DNA of 64,000 bases from Clostridium sp. 12(A) (lineage in GTDB: Bacteria > Bacillota > Clostridia > Lachnospirales > Lachnospiraceae), in assembly GCA_000526575.1 (NCBI GenBank), contig JAGI01000003.1, positions 496,001-560,000 on the forward strand, read 5' to 3'. The translations under genes were made by a program, and so were the position numbers. Shown one piece after another: positions 17,425 to 27,275 of this stretch. Under the pieces are notes generated by a model. The model searched no databases. It had not been told where the DNA came from and was given only the letters and a program-made list of their open reading frames with translations. The first letter of the stretch is position 1. Each line of letters starts with the position of its first letter.

Positions 17425-18987
17425 ATGAACGATCAGGTGGAAGCCTTACATGAATTGAAAGCGCTTTTGGAAGAAGCCGGAAAGGACAGCCGGAATTTTA
17501 AGATTTATGATAAATTAGGAGAATACTATAAAAAGGAAGGGAATTTAAAACGGGCGTATTTTTGCTTTGTCCACAGTTTTTATCTTTGTGAGGATAAAGA
17601 AGAAGCTTCCAGGCTTTCAAGCATCATTGAAGCTATGAAAAAGGATTCACCGGAGGATACCCCCCAGGTATCTCTCCTCCTTCCATCCGTACCGGAACTG
17701 GCACAAATGAAAGCTATTTTAGCTGCCACACTGGCCCTTAAGGAAGATTCCAATCACGTTGTAATTCTTGACTGGGAGGAATCAAAGGAAGTTACTGACT
17801 GGCTGCTTGGTGAAAAAGAGATTACGGTACTTTCTGTCAAGGGACTTACCCTTCATAATGCCTATGAAAAGGCTGTGAAGCTGACAGGAGAAGCAGATGA
17901 TCTTATGATTTTAGATAAAGGCTCTGCTCTCCTTGCCCATGCCCTGTTCCTCCTTCGCATGTCTCTTTACAGAGATGACGAAATTGGCGCTGTCAATGCA
18001 GTCACCAACGGACCTGCCTACGGACTGACAGAATTTGAAACTCCCATTCGCCGGGCTGATGGTTATGCGATTGAACATAACCTGCCTGGAGATGATAATA
18101 TGGCTCCGGCTCTTGTCCCCTCCTGCGGCAGCATTCTGGTAAACAGAAAATGCTGGGATGAAGTCAAAGGCTTCCATCCATCCTTCCTGACCTTAGAGGT
18201 AGCGGAAAAGGATTTAAGCTTCCAGCTTATTTCCTTAAAAAAGCTGACCTTTATCTGCCACCACGGCTATGTCTATACCATTGTACAGAATCAGAATAAT
18301 CCAGCCAGACTCCTGGATTTCAACCATTTTTATGATAGATGGAACGTGCGCCTTAATTATTCCATGTTCAGCCGTCCGGATATCCTGGCCCTCATTACAG
18401 ATCCAGCCGATACCCCACTAAGAGTCTTAGATGTAGGCTGTGCCTGTGGAGCTTCTCTGCTAGCCATAAAGAATAAATACCCACTGGCAGAGCTTCACGG
18501 CATTGAGCTGGATCCCGGCTCATGGAGCATTGCTTCCAAGCTGTTTCCCGTAACTCAGGGCAACGTAGAACAGGATCTGGATTATCCAGGGGAATATTTT
18601 GACTATATTATATTTGGTGATGTACTGGAGCACTTAAACCAGCCCGAGGCTGTGCTGGTAAATATGAAACGTTATTTAAAGCCAGGTGGTATGATTCTGG
18701 CAAGCATTCCAAATATCATGCACATTTCGGTTATTGGTGATCTGTTAAACGGTGCCTTTACCTATCAGGACAGCGGAATTTTAGACCGGACCCACCTTCG
18801 TTTCTTTACAAAGGCAGAAATCATCAAAATGTTCTCACGGGCAGGATATGAAATCCTTGATGTTGGCAACACCAGAGTCTGGGTCAGTGATGATCAGCTG
18901 CGCCTGATTGAGAAGCTTTGCGCTCTCAGTACCAGTCAGACAGACGCATTTACCGCTTATCAGTATCTGGTGAAGGCGAAAAAATAA
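17425..18987 (+). CDS. Glycosyltransferase-like/SAM methyltransferase fusion protein
   Basis: The 520-residue protein appears to have three parts. Residues 1-60 form a TPR-like helical region (YDKLGEYYKKEGNLKRAYFCF). Residues about 75-300 resemble a GT2-like glycosyltransferase fold in degenerate form, with CGSILVNRKCWDEVKGFHPSF typical of the acceptor side. Residues about 330-510 are a class I methyltransferase with motif I VLDVGCACGA, the acidic LHGIELD loop and FDYIIFGDVLEHL. This suggests modification of a surface glycan or glycopeptide. The ATG at 17425 has AAGGAGA 4 bases upstream. The gene stands alone and the substrate is unknown. Confidence 0.75.
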   Translation: MNDQVEALHELKALLEEAGKDSRNFKIYDKLGEYYKKEGNLKRAYFCFVHSFYLCEDKEEASRLSSIIEAMKKDSPEDTPQVSLLLPSVPELAQMKAILAATLALKEDSNHVVILDWEESKEVTDWLLGEKEITVLSVKGLTLHNAYEKAVKLTGEADDLMILDKGSALLAHALFLLRMSLYRDDEIGAVNAVTNGPAYGLTEFETPIRRADGYAIEHNLPGDDNMAPALVPSCGSILVNRKCWDEVKGFHPSFLTLEVAEKDLSFQLISLKKLTFICHHGYVYTIVQNQNNPARLLDFNHFYDRWNVRLNYSMFSRPDILALITDPADTPLRVLDVGCACGASLLAIKNKYPLAELHGIELDPGSWSIASKLFPVTQGNVEQDLDYPGEYFDYIIFGDVLEHLNQPEAVLVNMKRYLKPGGMILASIPNIMHISVIGDLLNGAFTYQDSGILDRTHLRFFTKAEIIKMFSRAGYEILDVGNTRVWVSDDQLRLIEKLCALSTSQTDAFTAYQYLVKAKK

Positions 18988-19002
18988 AAACTGGAATAAA
19001 TA

Positions 19003-19056
19003 AAAAGAACGCGTTGCAAGACTGGCTTTACAACCAGCATGCAATGCGTCCTTTTT
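19003..19056. terminator. Bidirectional terminator between convergent units
   Basis: An imperfect stem (GAACGCGTTGCA with TGCAATGCGTCC, extended by CTGG/CCAG) has an A tract on the left and CTTTTTC on the right. It can end both the plus-strand fusion gene and the minus-strand kdp operon. Confidence 0.7.
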
Positions 19057-19073
19057 CTGTTACATAAATTTAT

Positions 19074-19784
19074 TTATGCCTCTCCAAGCTCTTCCACCAT
19101 CCGGTATCCAACCCCCATCTCAGTGAGGATATATTGGGGATTCCCAGGATTAATTTCTATTTTTCTTCGAATGTTGGCCATATTCACCCTCAGGGTATGA
19201 CTCTCATCCGTATAAAGCCCCCATATTTCCCGAATGATAAAATCATGAGTCAATACTTTGCCTGCATTTTTGGAAAGAAGCACCATAATCTTGTATTCAA
19301 TGGGCGTTAAATGAACCCGCTCTCCATCCTTTATGACGATTCGCTTTCCATAATTAATTTCCAGATTCCCTACCATGAATTTATCTGCTTCATGACCTCC
19401 CGCGCCAGCTGCCTCTGCGCTGTGGCGGATGGCTGTTCGAATCCGGGCAAGAAGCTCTGGTGTGCCAAAGGGCTTTACGATATAATCATCTGCCCCAAGA
19501 TCAAGAGCTGCTACTTTCTCCCGTTCATGGCCTCTGGCTGATACTACAATGATAGGTACCTTTGACCAGCTTCGGATTTTTTTCAGTATCTCCACCCCGT
19601 CCATATCAGGAAGACCAAGGTCCAAAAGAATGATATCAGGGATGTGAGAGGTGAACATGGAAAGTCCTTCCTTTCCTGTTTTGGCTTTTATGACCTGATA
19701 ATCGTTAGAAGTTAATACTGCTGAGATGAAATTGCAGATGGCATCCTCATCTTCGATGATTAAGACCGTTGGTTTGGTATCCAT
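19074..19784 (-). CDS. kdpE: KdpE response regulator
   Basis: The 236-residue OmpR-family regulator has a receiver domain with phospho-acceptor Asp in IILLDLGLPD near residue 52 and a C-terminal winged helix (LTPIEYKIMVLLSKNAGKVL). It is the last gene of the kdp operon and would activate kdp transcription when phosphorylated by KdpD at low potassium or high osmolarity. The ATG at 19784 begins one base after the kdpD stop, with AAGGAAGTG as ribosome site. A GTG three codons earlier lies inside that site. Confidence 0.95.
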   Translation of the reverse strand: MDTKPTVLIIEDEDAICNFISAVLTSNDYQVIKAKTGKEGLSMFTSHIPDIILLDLGLPDMDGVEILKKIRSWSKVPIIVVSARGHEREKVAALDLGADDYIVKPFGTPELLARIRTAIRHSAEAAGAGGHEADKFMVGNLEINYGKRIVIKDGERVHLTPIEYKIMVLLSKNAGKVLTHDFIIREIWGLYTDESHTLRVNMANIRRKIEINPGNPQYILTEMGVGYRMVEELGEA

Positions 19785-19785
19785 T

Positions 19786-22503
19786 TTATTCACTTCCTTT
19801 CAATGGCAGGGTAAGGCGAAATACGGCTCCTTTGCCCTCCCTGTTTTCAGCCATTAATTCGCCTCCATGGGCGTTTATAATGGTCTTGCAGATAGACAAT
19901 CCGATTCCAAGGCCTCTGGCTGAATCAGAGCTTCTATGTTCTGCCGGCTTATTTCCGGTAAAAAGATAAGGAAATTCCTCCTGGGAAATCCCCTTTCCCC
20001 GATCCATGACCATAAATTCAGCCCAATCTCCATTCCTTTTTAAGTGGAGCTCCACAGGGGTATCCTCTGGTGAATACTTGATCCCATTTTCCAAAAGATT
20101 GATGAGTACCTGTACAATCAGCGTGCCATCCATGGGAACCTCCAGGTACTCCTCTGGTACATACACCATGATTTCCCGTTGGGGAAACCTGTGCTTGATT
20201 CTGCTTACTGCCTCTCCCACTACCTCCTCCGCTGCTTCCGGTTTGGTTACTAAATTAGATGCGTTTTCGTTAATTCTTGTAACCGAAAGAAGATTTTCCA
20301 CCATGCGGATCAGCCATTGGGATTCTTCCTGTATATTGGCAATAAGGCTATCTCTTGTCGCCTCGTCAAGCGCTTTTCTGTTTTCCAAAATGGCAGAGCT
20401 GGAGCCTAATATCCCTGCAAGGGGGGTGCGCAGATCGTGAGAAATGGCCCGCAAAAGCGTGCTCCTCATTCTCTCCTTTTCTGACTCCACCACAATGCGG
20501 TTCTGCTCATCAGAAAGCTTTTGCCGCTCCAGAGCCATGGCTGCCTGGGATGCGATCATCCGCAGGAACAGACGGGTATCGTGATCTAACTTTCCCTTTT
20601 TACAGGAGATGCCCCAAACAGCAAGAACCTTCCCCTGGGAAACCACTGGCATATAGAAGGCGGCAGCTCCCATTAAAGTATCCGTTCCTGCCCCGGCCCG
20701 CTTCTGATTGAGAAATACCCAGTGTGCCACTGCCTTTTCATCCGGAGAATTCAAGACAGAAGCATCCACGTCGTCAAACGCCTGCATGACTACTCCATCT
20801 TCCCCCTGTACCGGATCCAAAGGAAAGAACACAATGGATCGGTCAAACAGCCTGGTGATGTAGTCATTGGTCAATGATACAATGGTTTCAAGTCCTCTGG
20901 CTGCCAAAAGCTTTTTGTTGATCTCATAAAGCACCTCCGTCCGGTGCTCCCTTTTTACCGCAAGCCTTGCTTCCGCTTTAATCCTTACCGTCATGGCACT
21001 TGTAATCAGTGCCACCAAAAGCATAATAAGAAAGGTCAGGGGATAGCCGGTTTGTATGGCATCCAGAGTAAAATAAGGCTCTGTAAAAAAGAAATTAAAG
21101 GTCAGGACGCTGATGACGGAGGAGGCAATTCCATATACATACCCTTCTGTGACCCTCGAAATCAGTAAAACAGAAAAAATATAAACCATAATAATGTTCT
21201 GGTTCATAACATCCAGACCATGAAATCCAAAGGACAGTAAGGTAGCTGCCACCAAGATAGCAAGGGATTTCATGGAATCTCCTAAGGATAGATGGGGCAT
21301 TTCCACATTTAAACTTTTACGTGGTTTTCGATAGCTCCGTTTTCCCACAGTTCCAGGGATGATATGGACCTCTATGGCTGGCAAAAGGGAAATCAGCTTA
21401 TCTTCTAAATCCTCTTCAAACAGACTTTTCAGTGTCTTTCGGTTCCGGCTCTTACCCACCACTATATTTGTAATTCCAGATAGCTTTGCATATTCCGATA
21501 TGACAATTGAAAGGTCATGACCGGTCAGGTTTACGATTTCAGCTCCCAGCTTTTCTGCCAGCTCTATATTCTCCTGAATGGTCTTTTGCTGCTGCTTTGT
21601 GACCCCTTCTCTTTTGGTATCTTCCACATAAAGAGCACTCCAGCTTGCATGAAATGCTTCCGCTGCCCTGGCGGTCCAGCGGATACATTTGGCAGAGGAG
21701 GGTGAGGGACCGATGCAGACCAGCATCTTTGTATTAGCCAGCTTATCGGATAAGGTGCGCTGGTTTTGATTTTCCAGACTTATCTTATCAGCCGTGCATC
21801 TAAGAGCAATTTCCCGCAAAAGTCTTAAATTTTCCCGACTGAAAAAGTTCTGCATAGCCAGCCTGGCACGGTCAGGACCGTAGACCTTACCGCCTTCCAA
21901 ACGGCGCAGAAGCTCTTCCGGCTCAAGATCCACCAGCTTGATTTCCTCTGCCCGGTCAAAAATGTAATCCGGTACGGTTTCCTGAACCCTGATTGTTGTG
22001 ATGTTCTCTATGACATCATTCAGACTTTCCATATGCTGGACATTTACCGTGGTGTAAACATCGATGCCTGCTGCCAGCAGCTCCTCAATATCCTGATACC
22101 TTTTTTTATTTCTTCCGCCTTCCCCATTGGTGTGGGCCAGTTCATCCACTAAAATCAGCTCCGGCTTTCGCCTTAGAGCTTCGTCCAAGTCGAATTCTTT
22201 TAACTCTATCTTCCGGTATGATACTGTTTTGGGAGGGAGGATGGGGAGTCCTTTCAGCTTTTCCATGGTTTCCGGGCGTGTATGAGGCTCAATATAGCCA
22301 ACCAGAACATCCACGCCGCTTCTATAAAGCTCCTGCGCCGCATCCAGCATGGCATACGTTTTTCCAACACCAGCCGCGTACCCAAAAAAAATTTTAAGTT
22401 TGCCTGCCGGCTTTGACTCTCCGGCTTTGATCGTCTCTAAAATTTCATCGGGATCCGGCCTCTGGTCCATCAGATCCATTCCTGCATCACCACCTTTATC
22501 CAT
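19786..22503 (-). CDS. kdpD: KdpD sensor histidine kinase
   Basis: The 905-residue membrane kinase has the full KdpD plan. An N-terminal KdpD domain contains the Walker-like GYAAGVGKTYAML near residue 38. A universal-stress-protein domain follows at about 240-370, then four closely spaced helices at about 400-500, a GAF-like domain, and the HisKA/HATPase module. The phospho-His is in AISHDLRTPLAGI near residue 675, with ATP-binding motifs ENGIKYS and GLGIGLSICKTII. It senses potassium limitation and phosphorylates KdpE. The first ATG is used; start codons 8 or 11 codons later are possible. Confidence 0.96.
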   Translation of the reverse strand: MDKGGDAGMDLMDQRPDPDEILETIKAGESKPAGKLKIFFGYAAGVGKTYAMLDAAQELYRSGVDVLVGYIEPHTRPETMEKLKGLPILPPKTVSYRKIELKEFDLDEALRRKPELILVDELAHTNGEGGRNKKRYQDIEELLAAGIDVYTTVNVQHMESLNDVIENITTIRVQETVPDYIFDRAEEIKLVDLEPEELLRRLEGGKVYGPDRARLAMQNFFSRENLRLLREIALRCTADKISLENQNQRTLSDKLANTKMLVCIGPSPSSAKCIRWTARAAEAFHASWSALYVEDTKREGVTKQQQKTIQENIELAEKLGAEIVNLTGHDLSIVISEYAKLSGITNIVVGKSRNRKTLKSLFEEDLEDKLISLLPAIEVHIIPGTVGKRSYRKPRKSLNVEMPHLSLGDSMKSLAILVAATLLSFGFHGLDVMNQNIIMVYIFSVLLISRVTEGYVYGIASSVISVLTFNFFFTEPYFTLDAIQTGYPLTFLIMLLVALITSAMTVRIKAEARLAVKREHRTEVLYEINKKLLAARGLETIVSLTNDYITRLFDRSIVFFPLDPVQGEDGVVMQAFDDVDASVLNSPDEKAVAHWVFLNQKRAGAGTDTLMGAAAFYMPVVSQGKVLAVWGISCKKGKLDHDTRLFLRMIASQAAMALERQKLSDEQNRIVVESEKERMRSTLLRAISHDLRTPLAGILGSSSAILENRKALDEATRDSLIANIQEESQWLIRMVENLLSVTRINENASNLVTKPEAAEEVVGEAVSRIKHRFPQREIMVYVPEEYLEVPMDGTLIVQVLINLLENGIKYSPEDTPVELHLKRNGDWAEFMVMDRGKGISQEEFPYLFTGNKPAEHRSSDSARGLGIGLSICKTIINAHGGELMAENREGKGAVFRLTLPLKGSE

Positions 22504-22524
22504 GAATCATACCACTTTTTTTGA

Positions 22525-23082
22525 TTATATCAACCCATCCAGCGCTAAATTTACCATGAATACATCAACAGAAGGCTCCCCCATAAATCCCAGCAGCCGG
22601 CCACTTGTATATTTATTAATCATATGGCGCACTTCCTCTTCTGTCATCCCTCTGGCCTTTGCAATCCGCGTTACCTGATACTCAGCTGCCTGGGGTGTGA
22701 TGTGAGGGTCAACGCCGCTTCCCGAACCAGTGACCAGATCCATTGGTATCTCCTTTTCATTCTCTGGATCCAATGTATGCCACCAGTCTATCCGTTCCTG
22801 CACCAGCGTTTTCTCCTCCTTGCTGACTGGAGAAAGATTGGAGACCCCTGCTGGCCTTCCCACCAGATATTCCGGCTTTGTGAAGCTTTGGGCAAGGAGT
22901 CTGGAACCCATTTCTATTTTTGTACCGTTTTTTTGATGCACGGCAACGATACTTCCATTTGCCTGGTCCTTAAACACAAGCTGGGAAATCCCTGTTATGG
23001 CTGCCGTATATAGAGCACCGCAAAGAACCATCATAATGCCAAAGCAAATGAGTGCTGGCCTTAATTCTTTTTTTAATTTCAT
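22525..23082 (-). CDS. kdpC: K+-transporting ATPase subunit C
   Basis: The 185-residue protein has one N-terminal membrane helix (about residues 9-31) and a soluble domain with the family segments SNLSPVSKE, DLVTGSGSGVDPHITPQAA and YTSGRLLGFMGEPSVDVFMVNLALD. KdpC stabilises the KdpFABC complex and assists ATP binding. AAGGAGGTG precedes the ATG. It lies 14 bases after kdpB and 21 bases before kdpD. Confidence 0.97.
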   Translation of the reverse strand: MKLKKELRPALICFGIMMVLCGALYTAAITGISQLVFKDQANGSIVAVHQKNGTKIEMGSRLLAQSFTKPEYLVGRPAGVSNLSPVSKEEKTLVQERIDWWHTLDPENEKEIPMDLVTGSGSGVDPHITPQAAEYQVTRIAKARGMTEEEVRHMINKYTSGRLLGFMGEPSVDVFMVNLALDGLI

Positions 23083-23096
23083 AGGTACACACCTCC

Positions 23097-25154
23097 TTAT
23101 ACCAGCCCACTGGCCGTCAACAGCATATCAATTATCTTAATAGCCAGAAATGGAGCCGTGATTCCCCCCAGTCCATAGATCAATAAGTTTCTTTTTAGCA
23201 GCTTACCGGCTGGCAGTTCACGGTATTTGACTCCCTTTAATGCCAGGGGAATGAGCGCTATGATAATGACAGCGTTATAAATAATGGCTGAAAGCATGGC
23301 ACTGGAAGCACTGGTCAGTCCCATAAAATTAAGGGTTGAAAGCTTAGGATAGATACCGAAAAACAGCACCGGTATAATAGCAAAATACTTTGCCACATCG
23401 TTTGCCACACTGAATGTGGTCAGTGAACCTCTGGTCATTAACAGCTGTTTTCCTATCCGGACGATGTCAATCAGCTTTGTGGGACTGGAGTCTAAGTCAA
23501 CCATGTTTCCGGCTTCCTTCGCCGCCTGTGTGCCTGTATTCATGGCAACGGCAACATCTGCCTGGGCCAGTGCGGGAGCATCGTTTGTTCCATCTCCTGT
23601 CATGGCGACCAGATGGCCACCTGCCTGATACTCCCGGATAAGGGCTAGCTTTGCTTCCGGAGTCGCCTCAGCAAGAAAATCATCCACCCCTGCCTCCGCT
23701 GCGATAGCCGCTGCAGTCATTGGGTTATCTCCGGTTATCATAATAGTCTTAATGCCCATGATTCTAAGGTCCTCAAAGCGTTCCTTTACTCCGTTCTTTA
23801 CAATATCCTTTAAGTGAACCACGCCAAGGACCTGACTGTTTTTTACTACCACCAGAGGGGTTCCTCCAGATCCCGCGACCCGTTTCACCAGCCGGTCACA
23901 TTCCTCTGGATATCTGCCGCCCTTTTTTATGACATACTCTTTTACCGTATCTGCGGCTCCTTTTCTTATTTCATTTCCCTGATAATCAATTCCGCTCATC
24001 CTTGTTTTGGCTGTAAACTCTACAAAAACTGCATCGAGCCCGGAAAGCTCCCTGCCCCGTAAGCCAAACCGCTCCTTGGCAAGCACTACAATGCTTCTTC
24101 CTTCCGCCGTTTCATCGGCAAGAGAGGACAGCTGGGCGGCATCTGCAAGCTCCTGTTCTGTTACTCCGGGAACCGGAAGAAATTCGCTGGCCTGACGGTT
24201 ACCTAAGGTAATGGTCCCTGTCTTATCCAGCAAAAGTACATCCACATCTCCTGCCGCCTCAATGGCGCGGCCGCTCATAGCCAGAACATTGGCCTGATTC
24301 AAGCGGCTCATTCCTGCAATTCCAATGGAAGAAAGAAGGGCACCGATGGTGGTAGGGGCAAGGCATACGAGTAGAGCGATGATGTTGGTAAGAGAAATCG
24401 CAGTGCCAGCCCCTGCCTGTTTGCTTGCGAAGTCTGTAAAGGGCAATAAAGCCGCCGTTACCACCAGAAAAATTATGGTTAAGGTAATGAGAAGAATCTG
24501 AAGGGCAATTTCATTGGGCGTCTTTTTTCTGGCTGCTCCTTCTACCATTGAAATCATTTTATCCAGAAAGCTTTCTCCGGCCTCTGCCGTCACCCTGATG
24601 AGGAGCCAGTCGGATACCAGGGTGGTGCCCCCGGTCACTGCACTTCTGTCCCCTCCTGATTCCCGGATCACGGGAGCAGATTCTCCGGTAATGGCGCTTT
24701 CGTCAACAGAGGCTGCTCCTTCTATGACTTCTCCATCCATGGGAATCTGTTCGTTCCCTTTCACGTATACGATATCCCCTTTTTTCAGGGTATTGGAAAG
24801 GACTTCTGTGTAATCAGAAAGGTCCGAAGCATTCTTTAGCTTTCTGGCCTTCACATCTTTTCTGGCACTGCGAAGGCTGGCTGCCTGTGCCCTTCCTCTT
24901 CCCTCTGCGATGGATTCTGCAAAATTAGCAAAAAGTACCGTAAACCATAGAATCAGTGAGATGGAAAGGGTATAACCGGCCCTTTCATCGCTGATTCCAA
25001 AAAATGAGAGAACATAGAACCCTGAGGTCATGATGGCCCCGAGATAAACCACAAGCATCACCGGGTTTTTTACCTGGACGCGGGGAGACAGCTTTTTAAA
25101 GGACTGTCTGATGGCATCTGCAAATATACTTTTTTTACTATCTTTCATTTCCAT
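23097..25154 (-). CDS. kdpB: K+-transporting P-type ATPase subunit B
   Basis: The 685-residue P-type ATPase contains the phosphorylation motif [11 protein letters not shown] near residue 309, the actuator motif TGES (ITGESAPVI), the hinge [17 protein letters not shown], and about seven membrane helices. It hydrolyses ATP to drive potassium through KdpA. All key residues are present. It lies between kdpA and kdpC with gaps of 14 bases on each side. Confidence 0.98.
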   Translation of the reverse strand: MEMKDSKKSIFADAIRQSFKKLSPRVQVKNPVMLVVYLGAIMTSGFYVLSFFGISDERAGYTLSISLILWFTVLFANFAESIAEGRGRAQAASLRSARKDVKARKLKNASDLSDYTEVLSNTLKKGDIVYVKGNEQIPMDGEVIEGAASVDESAITGESAPVIRESGGDRSAVTGGTTLVSDWLLIRVTAEAGESFLDKMISMVEGAARKKTPNEIALQILLITLTIIFLVVTAALLPFTDFASKQAGAGTAISLTNIIALLVCLAPTTIGALLSSIGIAGMSRLNQANVLAMSGRAIEAAGDVDVLLLDKTGTITLGNRQASEFLPVPGVTEQELADAAQLSSLADETAEGRSIVVLAKERFGLRGRELSGLDAVFVEFTAKTRMSGIDYQGNEIRKGAADTVKEYVIKKGGRYPEECDRLVKRVAGSGGTPLVVVKNSQVLGVVHLKDIVKNGVKERFEDLRIMGIKTIMITGDNPMTAAAIAAEAGVDDFLAEATPEAKLALIREYQAGGHLVAMTGDGTNDAPALAQADVAVAMNTGTQAAKEAGNMVDLDSSPTKLIDIVRIGKQLLMTRGSLTTFSVANDVAKYFAIIPVLFFGIYPKLSTLNFMGLTSASSAMLSAIIYNAVIIIALIPLALKGVKYRELPAGKLLKRNLLIYGLGGITAPFLAIKIIDMLLTASGLV

Positions 25155-25168
25155 ATTATCACCTTCTG

Positions 25169-26854
25169 TTATCTTGATGTTACAAAATCAGCAATGGGGC
25201 CAAGTGCCAGAGCAGGTAAAAAGCTGAGCGCACCCACAATCAGAATAACGCCGATCAAAAGGCCGATAAAGGTTACGTTGCTGGTTGATAAGGTTCCTTC
25301 ACTGGAAGCAACGGTCTTTTTCTTTGCCATATTTCCGGCAAGGAATATGGCTGCGCCCATGGGGATAAAACGGACCAAAAGCATGATGAGACCGCCGGTT
25401 ACATTGGTAAATACTGTATTCCCATTAAAGCCTCCAAAGCTGCTTCCATTGTTGTTTGCCATGGAGGAAAAGGCGTACAAAATCTCTGAAAATCCGTGGG
25501 CACCCGAATTGGTAAGCCAGGTTGCTGCCTCTGGCATACAGACTGCTACTGCCGTTCCAATAAGAGTTAAAAGCGGCGGTGTTAGAACGATTAAACACAC
25601 CATCTTCATGTCAAATGGCTCCACCTTTTTCCCTAAATACTCCGGCGTTCTCCCCACCATAAGTCCGGCGATAAATACCGTTAAGAGCACAAATGCCAGC
25701 ATTCCATAAAGACCACTTCCCACGCCTCCAAATACAATTTCCCCTAGCTGCATGAGAAACATAGTGACAAACCCAGCCATGGGAGTCAGGCTGTCATGCA
25801 TGGCATTGACAGAGCCATTGGAGGCGGCCGTCGTAACCACAGCCCATAACGAGGACCCTCCCACACCATGAATCACTTCTTTTCCCTCCATGCTTCCAGA
25901 GGCAGCCACTCCATTCCAGACAGGGCCAGCCATTTGCTCGCTCATGGTCGCCACCAGCAATGCGGCGGCAAAGAAAATCATCATGACAGCATAGACGGTG
26001 CGCCCCTGCTTTCTGTCCTTAACTGCCTTTCCAAAGCTGACACAAAGGGAAGCCGGCAGGAGTAGTATGGATAACACCTGAATGAAATTGGATAATATCG
26101 TAGGATTCTCCAGAGGATATGCAGAGTTCATTCCAAAGAAGCCGCCGCCATTGGTGCCAAGCTGCTTGATGGCGATCTGACTGGCTGCAGGGCCAAGTGG
26201 AATCACCTGCACTGCCCCATGTTCCAGTGTGGAAACCTCTTTATATGGTTCAAAGGACTGGACAACGCCCTGAGAAACCAAAAGAAGAGCAATTACTATG
26301 GAAAGAGGCAGAAGGATATAAAGCACACTCCTTGTTACGTCCTCCCAAAAGTTTCCCAACGTGCTTGTTTTCTTCCATATGAATCCTCGAATCAGGGCAT
26401 AAAGAACGGCGATTCCAGTGGCCGCTGATACAAAGTTCTGAACCGTCAGGCCCAGAAGCTGGGTCAGATAAGACAGAGTGCTCTCCCCGGAATACGCCTG
26501 CCAGTTTGTATTGGATACAAAGCTTGCCGCCGTGTTAAAGGCCAGATGCCAGCTGGTTCCCTTCATGTCCTGGGGATTAAAGGGCAGAAACCCCTGTAAA
26601 ATCAACATAAGGAACAGGAATATAAAGCCTACTGCGCTGAAGAAAATGATGGACCAGGTATACTGCTTTGCAGTCATTTCCTCATGGTCACTCATTCCTA
26701 TAAGCTTATAAAAACGTTTTTCCACAAGAGCCAAAAGCGGACTTAAAAAAACCTTTTGTCCGCTCATTACCTTATGGATATAATTCCCCATCAAAATGGA
26801 TAACCCTAATAAAACAGCCACATAAAAAATATCCTGCATGATGATATACTTCAT
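25169..26854 (-). CDS. kdpA: K+-transporting ATPase subunit A
   Basis: The 561-residue channel-like subunit has about ten helices and the four pseudo-repeats of the superfamily of K+ transporters. Selectivity-filter segments are visible, such as [30 protein letters not shown] and [14 protein letters not shown]. It binds and translocates K+ in the KdpFABC complex. Its ATG overlaps the stop codon of kdpF (ATGA), so translation is coupled. Confidence 0.98.
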   Translation of the reverse strand: MKYIIMQDIFYVAVLLGLSILMGNYIHKVMSGQKVFLSPLLALVEKRFYKLIGMSDHEEMTAKQYTWSIIFFSAVGFIFLFLMLILQGFLPFNPQDMKGTSWHLAFNTAASFVSNTNWQAYSGESTLSYLTQLLGLTVQNFVSAATGIAVLYALIRGFIWKKTSTLGNFWEDVTRSVLYILLPLSIVIALLLVSQGVVQSFEPYKEVSTLEHGAVQVIPLGPAASQIAIKQLGTNGGGFFGMNSAYPLENPTILSNFIQVLSILLLPASLCVSFGKAVKDRKQGRTVYAVMMIFFAAALLVATMSEQMAGPVWNGVAASGSMEGKEVIHGVGGSSLWAVVTTAASNGSVNAMHDSLTPMAGFVTMFLMQLGEIVFGGVGSGLYGMLAFVLLTVFIAGLMVGRTPEYLGKKVEPFDMKMVCLIVLTPPLLTLIGTAVAVCMPEAATWLTNSGAHGFSEILYAFSSMANNNGSSFGGFNGNTVFTNVTGGLIMLLVRFIPMGAAIFLAGNMAKKKTVASSEGTLSTSNVTFIGLLIGVILIVGALSFLPALALGPIADFVTSR

Positions 26855-26940
26855 AATTCATCACCTCGAAATAACACGTAAAACAAATAAATCAGCAAGG
26901 CAAGGCCAACCATGCCTGTTACTGCTAAAAGAATGCTCAT
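26851..26940 (-). CDS. kdpF: K+-transporting ATPase subunit F (29 residues)
   Basis: This 29-residue reading frame encodes a single hydrophobic helix ([20 protein letters not shown], then YVLFRGDEL). Length, position directly before kdpA and the four-base overlap with it identify KdpF, the small stabilising subunit of the complex. GAGATATGAGGGAGATGAT-like purine-rich sequence containing GGGAG precedes the ATG. Confidence 0.92.
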   Translation of the reverse strand: MSILLAVTGMVGLALLIYLFYVLFRGDEL

Positions 26941-26979
26941 CTTATCATCTCCCTCATATCTCCTTCGTCTTTTCCTCCT

Positions 26980-27069
26980 TCATTGATGGATATTGACCCA
27001 CCACTGAACGATGCAAAGCATGGATAAAACAATGACAAGAATTAAAAGTACCAGTCCAAACCAATCCAT
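26980..27069 (-). CDS. 29-residue single-helix membrane peptide ahead of kdpF
   Basis: An ATG at 27069 preceded by GAGGTGAGAG opens a 29-codon frame: MDWFGLVLLILVIVLSMLCI followed by VQWWVNIHQ. It is a single membrane helix with Trp residues at both ends, the right size for a KdpF-like or regulatory membrane peptide. It is separated from kdpF by 39 bases and is the first gene of the operon. It does not resemble KdpF in sequence. Function is not known. Confidence 0.65.
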   Translation of the reverse strand: MDWFGLVLLILVIVLSMLCIVQWWVNIHQ

Positions 27070-27152
27070 AACTCTCACCTCACGCTTAAATTTTTTAAAT
27101 AGAAGTCTATCTCCTTACATCTGCAATCATATCAGAAATAGAATCAAAGGGG

Positions 27153-27181
27153 TGTCAAGATGGAACGGGTCCATGTCAAGA
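27153..27181. promoter_or_regulatory. Candidate regulatory site upstream of kdp
   Basis: TGTCAAGA occurs twice with starts 21 bases apart (27153 and 27174), two helical turns. The bases between them form a small dyad, TGGA-ACGGG-TCCA. It lies about 85 bases before the first kdp operon start codon. Tandem sites of this kind suit an OmpR-family dimer such as KdpE, but this is inference. Confidence 0.35.
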
Positions 27182-27191
27182 AGTTGGCAAG

Positions 27192-27240
27192 AAAAAAGAG
27201 CCTGCTTTGGTTTCTGTTACAAAACCAAAACAAGCTCTTT
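27192..27240 (-). terminator. Terminator after folD
   Basis: On the minus strand AAAGAGCTTGTTTTGGTTT pairs with AAACCAAAGCAGGCTCTTT with one mismatch and is followed by TTTC. It separates folD from the kdp promoter region. Confidence 0.8.
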
Positions 27241-27275
27241 CTACACTTTTTCGTTCATAAATGAAATGTCTTTTC

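Noticed and set aside
25839-26065. Antisense open frames within kdpA and kdpB
   Set aside because: They mirror the strongly conserved Kdp coding frames and show no homology or start signals.
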